Shown: positions 6,635 through 12,340 of the stretch, piece after piece
Layout of the letters: each line of letters begins with the position of its first letter
Position numbering within the stretch: the stretch's first letter is position 1
NCBI GenBank assembly: GCA_030746295.1
Contig: JASLMY010000150.1
Span: 1-12,340, forward strand
DNA: 12,340 nucleotides
Origin: Alphaproteobacteria bacterium
Lineage (GTDB): Bacteria > Pseudomonadota > Alphaproteobacteria > GCA-2731375
Reading direction: 5' to 3'
Notes under the pieces: model-generated
The model's database searches: none
What the model was told of the DNA's origin: nothing
What the model saw: the letters and a program-made list of their open reading frames with translations, nothing else
Program-made: the position numbers and the translations under genes

Positions 6635-8277
6635 TCGCTTTGGCCCAGCTCGACCCCACGGTCGGTGACGTCCAGGGCAACGCCCGCAAGGTCCGCCGTG
6701 CCCGTGCCGAGGTCGCGGGCGAGGCCGACATAGTGGTCTATACGGAGCTCATGCTCTCGGGCTATCCGCCCGAAGACCTGGTGTTGAAGCCGGCCTTCCA
6801 GGACGAGGTCGCCGAGACGGTGAAGCGTCTGGCGGCCGAGACGGCAGACGGCGGGCCGGCGCTGCTGTTGCCGACACCCTGGGTCGAGGACGGCAAGCTT
6901 TACAACGCGGTGCTGCTCTTGGACGAGGGCCGGATCAAGTCGCGGCGCTACAAGTGCGACCTGCCCAACTACGACGTCTTTGACGAGAAGCGGGTCTTCG
7001 AGCCGGGGCCGATGCCGGGGCCGATCAACTTCCGCGACGTGCGCCTGGGCGTGCCGATCTGCGAGGACATCTGGGGCGCGGAAGTCCTGGAGTGCCTGAC
7101 CGAGACCGGGGCCGAGATCGTCCTGGTGCCGAACGGCTCGCCCTTCGATGTCTCGAAGCCGGACCTGCGTCTCAACATCGCCGTCGCGCGGGTGAAGGAG
7201 TCGGGCCTGGGGCTGGCCTACGTCAACCAGGTCGGCGGCCAGGACGAACTGGTCTTCGACGGCGGCTCTTTCGTCCTCAACGCCGACTGCACGTTGGCCC
7301 TGCAGGCGCCGATGTTCGAGGAGGCCGTGGTGCTGAGCCACTGGCACCGCGACGGCGAGGGCTATTGGGTGGCCCGGCCGGGCCTGCAGACCCGACCCGA
7401 GGAGGGGCTGGCCGCGATCTACCGGGCGATGGTCCTGGGCCTGCGCGATTACGTCGACAAGAACCGCTTCCCGGGCGTGTTGCTGGGGCTGTCGGGCGGC
7501 ATCGACTCTGCGCTGAGCGCCGCCGTCGCCGTCGATGCGCTCGGCCCCGATCGGGTCCATTGCGTGATGCTGCCCTCGGTCTTCACCAGCCGGGAAAGCC
7601 TTGACGACGCGGCCGAATGTACCCGCTTGCTCGGCACCCAGCTGGACGAGGTTTCGATCGCCCCGGCGGTCGCCGCCTTCGAGGCCGAGCTGGCGCCCCT
7701 GTTCGAGGGCCGGCCACGCGACGTCGCGGAAGAGAACATCCAGCCCCGCGCCCGGGCCATCGTGCTGATGGCGCTTTCCAACAAGCTTGGCCATATGCTG
7801 CTGACCACCGGCAACAAGTCGGAGATGTCGGTCGGCTACGCCACCATCTACGGCGACATGGCCGGCGGCTATTCGGTGCTGAAGGACGTCTACAAGACCA
7901 CCGTCTTCGCGCTCGCCCGCTGGCGCAACCAGCGGTGCCCGGCGGGCGCGCTCGGGCCCGAGGGCCGGGTGGTGCCCGAGAACGTCCTGGTGAAGGCGCC
8001 CAGCGCCGAGTTGGCGCCCGATCAGAAGGACGAGGACTCGTTGCCGCCCTACGAGATCCTGGACGACATCCTGGAGTGCCTCGTCGAGCGCGAGATGGGC
8101 GTCGAGGAGATCACCGCCCGCGGCCACGCGGCCGAGGTCGTGCGTCGCATCGAGCACCTTCTCTACGTCGCCGAATACAAGCGCCGCCAGGCCCCGCCCG
8201 GCGTCAAGATCACCGAAAAGGCCTTCGGCCGCGACCGCCGCTATCCCATCACCAACGGCTTCCGCGACGCGCGCTGA
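6616..8277 (+). CDS. nadE: Glutamine-dependent NAD+ synthetase
   Basis: A 553-residue two-domain enzyme catalysing the last step of NAD+ synthesis: deamido-NAD+ plus ATP plus glutamine-derived ammonia gives NAD+. The N-terminal nitrilase-fold glutaminase carries the full catalytic triad: E44 (T-E-L), K113 (Y-K-C-D-L-P-N-Y) and the nucleophile C149 (P-I-C-E-D-I-W). The C-terminal synthetase has the PP-loop S-G-G-I-D-S at 293-298. Further on come T-T-G-N-K-S-E and Y-A-T-I-Y-G-D-M-A-G-G, then K-A-P-S-A-E-L...D-Q-x-D-E-D-S-L-P-P-Y, all typical of NadE. The C-terminal R-D-R-R-Y-P-I-T-N is also standard. The enzyme is cytosolic and its length is normal for the glutamine-dependent form common in alphaproteobacteria. 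The ATG at 6616 has no clear Shine-Dalgarno sequence. The gene is divergent from the lyase operon with a 61-base gap and appears to be an independent housekeeping gene. Confidence 0.97.
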   Translation: MTDRLTIALAQLDPTVGDVQGNARKVRRARAEVAGEADIVVYTELMLSGYPPEDLVLKPAFQDEVAETVKRLAAETADGGPALLLPTPWVEDGKLYNAVLLLDEGRIKSRRYKCDLPNYDVFDEKRVFEPGPMPGPINFRDVRLGVPICEDIWGAEVLECLTETGAEIVLVPNGSPFDVSKPDLRLNIAVARVKESGLGLAYVNQVGGQDELVFDGGSFVLNADCTLALQAPMFEEAVVLSHWHRDGEGYWVARPGLQTRPEEGLAAIYRAMVLGLRDYVDKNRFPGVLLGLSGGIDSALSAAVAVDALGPDRVHCVMLPSVFTSRESLDDAAECTRLLGTQLDEVSIAPAVAAFEAELAPLFEGRPRDVAEENIQPRARAIVLMALSNKLGHMLLTTGNKSEMSVGYATIYGDMAGGYSVLKDVYKTTVFALARWRNQRCPAGALGPEGRVVPENVLVKAPSAELAPDQKDEDSLPPYEILDDILECLVEREMGVEEITARGHAAEVVRRIEHLLYVAEYKRRQAPPGVKITEKAFGRDRRYPITNGFRDAR

Positions 8278-8319
8278 GGTGGCCTCGACGCAAGGGGGGA
8301 TTCCCGCCCCGCCCCGCCA

Positions 8320-8757
8320 TTACTCCCGTGAAGGCGGAAGAGTGGAGCCGCGCGTCGACGGTCCGATTGCGGAATTCTGGCCGGTCGAAACCCTTTCCCC
8401 AGCGATCGGCACGTCGAGGACGATGTCGGTATAGGGCACGTGGGGGATCAGCTTGCCGCGCTCGCCCTTCTTCAGGCGCACCAGGCCATATCGTTCCATG
8501 GTCTTGAGGGTGCGGGACAGGTTGGACTTGGCCCGGCCTGAAAGTGCGGCAAGCTCGCTCAGCGATTGCGGCTCCGATTCGACGATCAGCTCCAGGAGTG
8601 CCCTGTTCCTCTCCGACAGCACTTTCGCGAAGCTTTCCACCGAGGTGAACCAGACCTTGGGCTCGGCCCGCCTTCGTCTCCGTTCGCCGCGCGCAATGGC
8701 CAGCGTTCGGGCCTTCATCTCGTCGTAGCTGGCGATGCCGACTTTCAGTGCCGTCAT
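8320..8757 (-). CDS. Winged-helix DNA-binding regulator, HVO_A0114/TumA-like
   Basis: A 145-residue protein with an N-terminal K-V-G-I-A-S-Y-D-E-M-K-A-R (5-17) and K-V-W-F-T-S-x-E-S-F-A-K-V-L (34-47). A winged helix-turn-helix follows at about 50-105, with recognition-helix-like G-R-A-K-S-N-L-S-R-T-L-K (74-85) and wing G-L-V-R-L-K-K-G-E-R-G (91-101). From memory this matches the HVO_A0114 family of putative DNA-binding proteins, many of which are antitoxins (TumA) paired with TumE toxins. No room for a toxin gene exists on either side here, so it may be a solitary regulator. The last 30 or so residues (Ser/Pro/Thr-rich) look like an unconserved tail. The ATG at 8757 is immediately preceded by AGGA, too close for a normal ribosome site. 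A palindrome lies 9 bases upstream, suggesting autorepression. It is convergent with nadE across 42 bases. Confidence 0.8.
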   Translation of the reverse strand: MTALKVGIASYDEMKARTLAIARGERRRRRAEPKVWFTSVESFAKVLSERNRALLELIVESEPQSLSELAALSGRAKSNLSRTLKTMERYGLVRLKKGERGKLIPHVPYTDIVLDVPIAGERVSTGQNSAIGPSTRGSTLPPSRE

Positions 8758-8765
8758 TCCTGAAA

Positions 8766-8784
8766 GTTATCATTAATTGATAAC
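8766..8784. promoter_or_regulatory. Palindromic operator upstream of the antitoxin-like regulator
   Basis: The arms GTTATCA and TGATAAC are perfect 7-base inverted repeats around a 5-base centre (TTAAT), 19 bases in all. The site ends 9 bases from the regulator's ATG and lies in a short AT-rich island unlike the surrounding GC-rich DNA. On the minus strand the inner-arm sequence GATAAC (8766-8771) is a plausible -10 element (4 of 6). Binding there would therefore block the promoter, and transcription would begin almost at the start codon. Autorepression by the adjacent regulator is the simplest reading. Confidence 0.65.
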
Positions 8785-8831
8785 AAAACAAGACCCGCAG
8801 GTCCGAGGTTCGGGCCTGGCTGCGCCGGCGC

Positions 8832-10526
8832 TCACGCCGTCTCGGCCTCGTCGAGGCCGAGCTCGTGGATCATTTCTTCGCGCATGACGAACTTTTGCAC
8901 CTTGCCGGTGACCGTCATCGGGAAGGCGGGGACAAACTTGACGTAGCGCGGGATCTTGAAGTGGGCGATCTGGCCGCGGCAGAACTCCTTGATCTCGTCC
9001 TCGGTCGCGCTCTCGCCCTCGCGGAGCTGGATCCAGGCGCAGAGCTCCTCGCCGAAACGCTCGTCGGGGACGCCGATCACCTGCACGTCCTGGACCTTGG
9101 GATGGCGGTAGAGGTATTCCTCGATCTCGCGCGGATAGACGTTCTCGCCGCCGCGGATCACCATGTCCTTCAAGCGGCCGACGACGTTGCCGTAGCCCGC
9201 TTCGTCGATGGTGCCGAGGTCGCCGGTGTGCATCCAGCGGGCGGCGTCGATCGCTTCGCGGGTCCGCTCCTCGTCGCCCCAGTAGCCGAGCATGACCGAG
9301 TAGCCGCGGGTCAATATCTCGCCGGTCTCGCCGGGGGCGACGATGCGGCCCTCCTCGTCGACGACTTTGGCCTCGATATGGGGCAGCGCCCGGCCGACGG
9401 TGGAGACCCGGCGCTCGATCGTATCGTCGGCGGCGCTCTGGAAGCTGACCGGGCTCGTCTCGGTCATGCCGTAGGCGATCGTCACCTCCGACATGTTCAT
9501 CTCGTCGACGACCCGCTTCATCACCTCGATCGGGCAGGGGGAGCCCGCCATGATGCCGGTGCGCAGGCTGGAGAGGTCGAAGCGGGCGAATTCGGGGTGG
9601 TCCAGCTCGGCGATGAACATGGTCGGCACGCCGTGCAATGCCGTGCAGCGCTCGGCCTCGATCGTCTGCAGCACCTCGAGCGGATCGAAACCCTCGCCCG
9701 GAAAGACCATCGCCGCCCCATGGGTGAGGCAGGCGAGGTTGCCCAGCACCATGCCGAAGCAGTGATAGAGCGGTACCGGGATACAGAGCCGGTCGGCCTC
9801 GGTGAAGTGCATCGCTTCGCCGATGAAATACCCGTTGTTGAGGATGTTGTGATGGGTCAGCGTGGCACCCTTGGGAAAGCCGGTGGTGCCGCTGGTGAAC
9901 TGGATGTTGATGGCATCGTCGAACTGCAACGTGTCGGCCAATTCGGCCAGGCGCTGGTGCTCGGCGTTGCCGGCGAGGCCCGCGATGTCGTCGAAATTCA
10001 ACATGCCGGGCGTCGCCTCGTCGCCCAGGCGGATCACGGTGCGGAGGCTCGGCAGCTTCTCGGCCCGCAGCTCGCCCGGCTTTGCCTCGTCGATCTCGGG
10101 CGCCAGCTCGCGGATCATGCCGAGGTAGTCGCTGGTCTTGAAGCGGGGCGATGTGATCAGTGCTTTGCAGTCGACTTTGTTAAGGGCGTATTCGAGCTCG
10201 GCCAGGCGATAGGCCGGGTTGATGTTGACCAGGACCAGGCCAGCCTTGGCAGTGGCGAACTGGGTCACCACCCATTCGGCGTTGTTCTGCGACCAGATGC
10301 CGATGCGATCGCCCGGCGCGAGCCCGAGGGAGAGCAGGCCGGCGGCCAGCGCGTCGACCCGGCGCTTCAGCTCGGCATAGTTCCAGCGGACGTCCTGCTG
10401 GCGGACGATGAGAGCGTCGCGCTCGCCCCAGCGCCCGGCGGCGTGGTCGAAATGGCTGCCGATGGTCTCGCCGATCAAGGCCACCTCGCTCGCCCCGTGG
10501 ACATAGCTCTGCTCAAGCTTCTCCAT
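8832..10526 (-). CDS. AMP-forming fatty acyl-CoA synthetase-like ligase (ligase 2)
   Basis: A 564-residue ANL-superfamily ligase, probably a fatty-acid or related carboxylate CoA ligase acting in the cytosol or at the inner membrane surface. The P-loop [10 protein letters not shown] is at 211-220, with Y-G-M-T-E-T at 352-357 and the ribose-binding aspartate in H-T-G-D (433-436). The fatty-acyl-type linker [15 protein letters not shown] is at 451-465 and the C-terminal catalytic lysine at K542 (T-G-K). All key residues are intact. The R-G-G-E-N linker places it in a different subgroup from the other two ligases here, which have S-G-G-Y-N. Longer in-frame starts exist at 10652 and 10553, but the ATG at 10526 follows an ideal GGGAGG at 5-base spacing. 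It also leaves the N-terminal S-Y-V-H-G-A-S-E typical of relatives. The upstream region carries a promoter/palindrome. Confidence 0.92.
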   Translation of the reverse strand: MEKLEQSYVHGASEVALIGETIGSHFDHAAGRWGERDALIVRQQDVRWNYAELKRRVDALAAGLLSLGLAPGDRIGIWSQNNAEWVVTQFATAKAGLVLVNINPAYRLAELEYALNKVDCKALITSPRFKTSDYLGMIRELAPEIDEAKPGELRAEKLPSLRTVIRLGDEATPGMLNFDDIAGLAGNAEHQRLAELADTLQFDDAINIQFTSGTTGFPKGATLTHHNILNNGYFIGEAMHFTEADRLCIPVPLYHCFGMVLGNLACLTHGAAMVFPGEGFDPLEVLQTIEAERCTALHGVPTMFIAELDHPEFARFDLSSLRTGIMAGSPCPIEVMKRVVDEMNMSEVTIAYGMTETSPVSFQSAADDTIERRVSTVGRALPHIEAKVVDEEGRIVAPGETGEILTRGYSVMLGYWGDEERTREAIDAARWMHTGDLGTIDEAGYGNVVGRLKDMVIRGGENVYPREIEEYLYRHPKVQDVQVIGVPDERFGEELCAWIQLREGESATEDEIKEFCRGQIAHFKIPRYVKFVPAFPMTVTGKVQKFVMREEMIHELGLDEAETA

Positions 10527-10531
10527 CTCCG

Positions 10532-10537
10532 CCTCCC
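10532..10537 (-). promoter_or_regulatory. Ribosome binding site of ligase 2
   Basis: On the minus strand GGGAGG sits 5 bases before the ATG at 10526. It decides against the longer starts at 10553 and 10652, which have no such site and would run the coding region through the promoter/palindrome. Confidence 0.65.
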
Positions 10538-10569
10538 GCAGCTCGAACTCCATCGATCGCGCCCCCGCG

Positions 10570-10593
10570 CGAGCGGCGAATTCTAGCCGCTCG
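10570..10593. promoter_or_regulatory. 8-8-8 palindrome overlapping the ligase 2 promoter
   Basis: CGAGCGGC (10570-10577) and GCCGCTCG (10586-10593) are perfect 8-base inverted repeats separated by 8 bases (GAATTCTA). Read on the minus strand, the centre begins with TAGAAT, a 5-of-6 match to a -10 box, so a dimeric regulator here would cover the -10 element. The shape (24 bp, dyad symmetric) suits a TetR- or GntR-type operator. The protein that binds is not identifiable. Confidence 0.5.
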
Positions 10594-10608
10594 ACGGCTC
10601 GATCGAAA
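10580..10608 (-). promoter_or_regulatory. Candidate promoter of ligase 2
   Basis: On the minus strand TTTCGA (10603-10608, weak -35) and TAGAAT (10580-10585, 5 of 6 for -10) are 17 bases apart. The start would be near 10573, giving a leader of about 47 bases before the ATG at 10526. Confidence 0.4.
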
Positions 10609-10666
10609 GCAAGCGGCAACGAGAACCGAGGTCGGCAGTGGGCGCTTGTCACCTCATATCAGCAGT

Positions 10667-10695
10667 TTGCGTTGCGTGGCCCTGACGGATTTAAT
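10667..10695 (+). promoter_or_regulatory. Candidate promoter of ligase 3
   Basis: TTGCGT (10667-10672, 3 of 6) and TTTAAT (10690-10695, 5 of 6) have an ideal 17-base spacer. The predicted start near 10702 gives a leader of about 53 bases before the ATG at 10755. Confidence 0.4.
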
Positions 10696-10717
10696 GTGCC
10701 TCTCGGCGCCGTCAGGG
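10680..10717. promoter_or_regulatory. 9-bp inverted repeat flanking the ligase 3 -10 box
   Basis: CCCTGACGG (10680-10688) and CCGTCAGGG (10709-10717) are perfect 9-base inverted repeats 20 bases apart. The left arm ends next to the candidate -10 box TTTAAT. The right arm lies just past the predicted transcription start. This is the arrangement of a repressor site with two separated half-sites. If a longer transcript enters from upstream, the same arms could form a hairpin. Confidence 0.5.
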
Positions 10718-10754
10718 GCGACTGGTGCCGGGCGACTACACGGGGGGATGTGCG

Positions 10755-12293
10755 ATGGACCTCAGGACCCTGATGCGGCGTTCGGCGGAGTTCTATTCCG
10801 AGCTCGAAGCCGTAGTGCACGAGGATCGCCGGCTGACCTTCGCCGAAGCCTGGGAGCGCGGCCTCAGGATGGCCAATGCGCTGATCGACCTCGGCCTTCG
10901 GCCGGGCGACAGGGTCGGCGTGCTGGAGGACAACTCGATCGAGGCGGCCGACATCTTCTCCGGCGCGATCGCTGCCAACGTCGTCCGGGTCCCGCTCTAT
11001 CCCCGGAACGGGCGCGAGGCGCACCTGCACATGCTCGGCCACACCAACTGCCGGTTCCTGTTCGTCGCCGAGAACTACGCGCACGAGGTCGAAGGCATGG
11101 TCGGCGAGCTGCCCGACCTGGAGCGCATCATCGTCCGCGACGGCGGCTACGAGGACTGGCTCGCCGGCTTCCCCGCCACCGATCCCGACGTCGCCGTCGA
11201 CGAGAGCGACTACTTCATCATTCGCCACACCGGCGGCACCACGGGGCAGTCGAAGGCGGTGGCCATCTCGCACCGCTCGTGGCTCGCCACCGGGCGCGAC
11301 TGGTTCTACGGCGCGGCACCGGTGGAGCCGGGCGACAAGTGCCTGCATCTGGGGCCGATCTCGCACGCCTCAGGCTACCTCTACGTGCCGATCTGGCTCG
11401 GCGGCGGTTGCAGCGTCATGCTCGACCATTTCGACGTGCGACACACCATCGAGGTCATGGAGCGCGAAGGCATCGCCTACATGTTCATGGTCCCGACCAT
11501 GCTGAACGCGATCAACCACGACGAGACGGTGCGCGACCGCGACTTCTCGAAGCTGAAAAGCCTGCAGATCGCCGCCTCGCCGATTGCCGACGACACCGCA
11601 CTGACGGCGTACGAGATCTTTGGCGACGCGCTCTGTCAGCTCTACGGTCAGACCGAGTGTCTGCCGGTCGCCTGGATGGGTGCCAGGCAGTGGTTCGCCG
11701 AGGTCGCGGGCTCGACGCCGCTCCGGGCCTGCGGCATGGCGCTGCCGTTTGCCGAGCTGGCGATCTGGAACGAGGAAAACGAGCCCCTGGCCCGTGGCGA
11801 GGTCGGCGAGATCGTCGCCAAGTGCGACGGTCAGATGGAGGGGTTCTGGAACAACCCGGAAGCCACCGCCCAGCGCCTCGTCGATGGCTGGGTGAAGACC
11901 GGCGATGTCGGCTATCTGGACCGGAACGGCTATCTCTACATGGTCGACCGGGCCGACGACATGATCATCTCCGGCGGCTACAACATCTGGCCGATGGAGC
12001 TGGAAAACGTGATCAGCGATCATCCGGAAATCGTCGAGGTCGCGGTCTTCGGCATTCCGCACGAGAAGTGGGGCGAGACGCCGCAGGCGGTCTGCGTCGT
12101 CAAGGAGGGCGCGGCGGTGACGGAGGCGGAGATCATCGGGCTTTGCGCCGACCGCTTGGGCTCCTACAAGAAGCCGGCCGGCGTTCTCTTCCAGACCGAG
12201 CCGCTGCCCAAGAGCCCGGTCGGGAAAGTCAAGCGCAAGGACTTGCGCGAGCCCTATTGGGCCGGTCGCGAGCGCCGCGTTTCGGGCGGTTGA
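10755..12293 (+). CDS. AMP-forming acyl-CoA ligase with variant P-loop (ligase 3)
   Basis: A 512-residue ANL-superfamily ligase, divergent from ligase 2. The P-loop reads H-T-G-G-T-T-G-Q-S-K-A (158-168) instead of the usual T-S-G-T-T-G-x-P-K-G; the phosphate-contacting lysine (K167) is kept. Other motifs are intact: Y-G-Q-T-E (297-301), K-T-G-D (381-384), D-R-A-D-D-M-I-I-S-G-G-Y-N (398-410) and the catalytic C-terminal lysine K491 (S-P-V-G-K). The linker and the C-terminal Y-W-A-x-x-x-R resemble ligase 1, so the two are probably of the same subgroup (ligase 1 ends in R-Y-W-A-D-Q-D-R). The substrate is unknown. The ATG at 10755 is preferred over GTG 10725 because a G-rich GGGGGG run lies 7 bases upstream and the protein then starts like its relatives. 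No downstream gene is visible in the remaining 47 bases. Confidence 0.9.
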   Translation: MDLRTLMRRSAEFYSELEAVVHEDRRLTFAEAWERGLRMANALIDLGLRPGDRVGVLEDNSIEAADIFSGAIAANVVRVPLYPRNGREAHLHMLGHTNCRFLFVAENYAHEVEGMVGELPDLERIIVRDGGYEDWLAGFPATDPDVAVDESDYFIIRHTGGTTGQSKAVAISHRSWLATGRDWFYGAAPVEPGDKCLHLGPISHASGYLYVPIWLGGGCSVMLDHFDVRHTIEVMEREGIAYMFMVPTMLNAINHDETVRDRDFSKLKSLQIAASPIADDTALTAYEIFGDALCQLYGQTECLPVAWMGARQWFAEVAGSTPLRACGMALPFAELAIWNEENEPLARGEVGEIVAKCDGQMEGFWNNPEATAQRLVDGWVKTGDVGYLDRNGYLYMVDRADDMIISGGYNIWPMELENVISDHPEIVEVAVFGIPHEKWGETPQAVCVVKEGAAVTEAEIIGLCADRLGSYKKPAGVLFQTEPLPKSPVGKVKRKDLREPYWAGRERRVSGG

Positions 12294-12340
12294 ACAGCGC
12301 CGGAGCGCACGATCACGAGGCGGCGCGGCAATCGCGCGCG

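Noticed and set aside
3663..6668. A 1001-codon open frame on the plus strand
   Set aside because: It runs antisense through the lyase and ligase 1 genes, both of which have intact family motifs on the other strand. High G+C makes stops rare, and the translated sequence is Arg/Gly/Asp/Val-rich shadow with no motif.
6448..8157. A 569-codon open frame on the minus strand opposite nadE
   Set aside because: Antisense shadow of a fully motif-supported nadE.
8278..8319. Possible bidirectional terminator between nadE and the regulator
   Set aside because: G- and C-runs (GGGGGGATTCCC) allow only a very short stem without a usable loop, and there is no T-run on either strand.
8865..10586. A 573-codon open frame on the plus strand opposite ligase 2
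   Set aside because: Composition (repeated V-D-D, H-D, A-G) is the mirror of ligase coding sequence. No motif, and ligase 2 is certain.
12294..12340. Possible start of another gene or terminator at the right edge
   Set aside because: Only 47 bases; no start codon with a ribosome site and no hairpin plus T-run that I can support.

Overview
The window is GC-rich chromosomal DNA (roughly two thirds G+C, with strong G/C preference at third codon positions). It carries tightly packed metabolic genes on both strands. The two-domain glutamine-dependent NAD+ synthetase of about 550 residues, the acyl-CoA ligases and the HVO_A0114-type regulator together suggest an alphaproteobacterium, perhaps of the Rhodospirillales or a neighbouring order. 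This placement rests on remembered family resemblance, not on a search.

Layout, left to right. (1) A minus-strand gene is cut by the left edge; its first 43 codons are visible and it is divergent from the next gene. (2) A plus-strand polytopic GT-C-like membrane protein follows. (3) A plus-strand pair encodes a PuuB-like FAD amine/amino-acid oxidoreductase and a xylose-isomerase-like TIM-barrel protein. (4) A convergent minus-strand operon encodes a citryl-CoA-lyase/citrate-synthase-like protein (upstream) and an AMP-forming acyl-CoA ligase (downstream). The ligase stop codon overlaps the TIM-barrel stop in a shared CTAG. (5) nadE lies on the plus strand, divergent from the lyase. (6) A small minus-strand winged-helix regulator resembles TumA-type antitoxins. 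It has a near-ideal palindrome over its own start region and no toxin gene beside it. (7) A second acyl-CoA ligase lies on the minus strand, and a third, divergent one on the plus strand. They are separated by 228 bases holding two palindromes, each overlapping a plausible promoter.

Working together: the lyase and ligase 1 look co-transcribed. A natural reading is that the ligase makes a CoA thioester that the citrate-synthase-fold enzyme cleaves or condenses. The oxidoreductase/TIM-barrel pair looks like a catabolic module for an amine or amino-acid-like substrate. nadE is a housekeeping gene. The two right-hand ligases probably activate fatty, aromatic or other carboxylic acids and appear to be regulated from their shared intergenic region.

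I see no mobile element, CRISPR array, tRNA, rRNA or prophage gene. No clearly new system stands out. The best leads are the solitary antitoxin-like autoregulator with its operator, the two palindromes between the divergent ligases, the lyase-like protein that seems to lack citrate-synthase catalytic residues, and the TIM-barrel protein with atypical metal-site positions.
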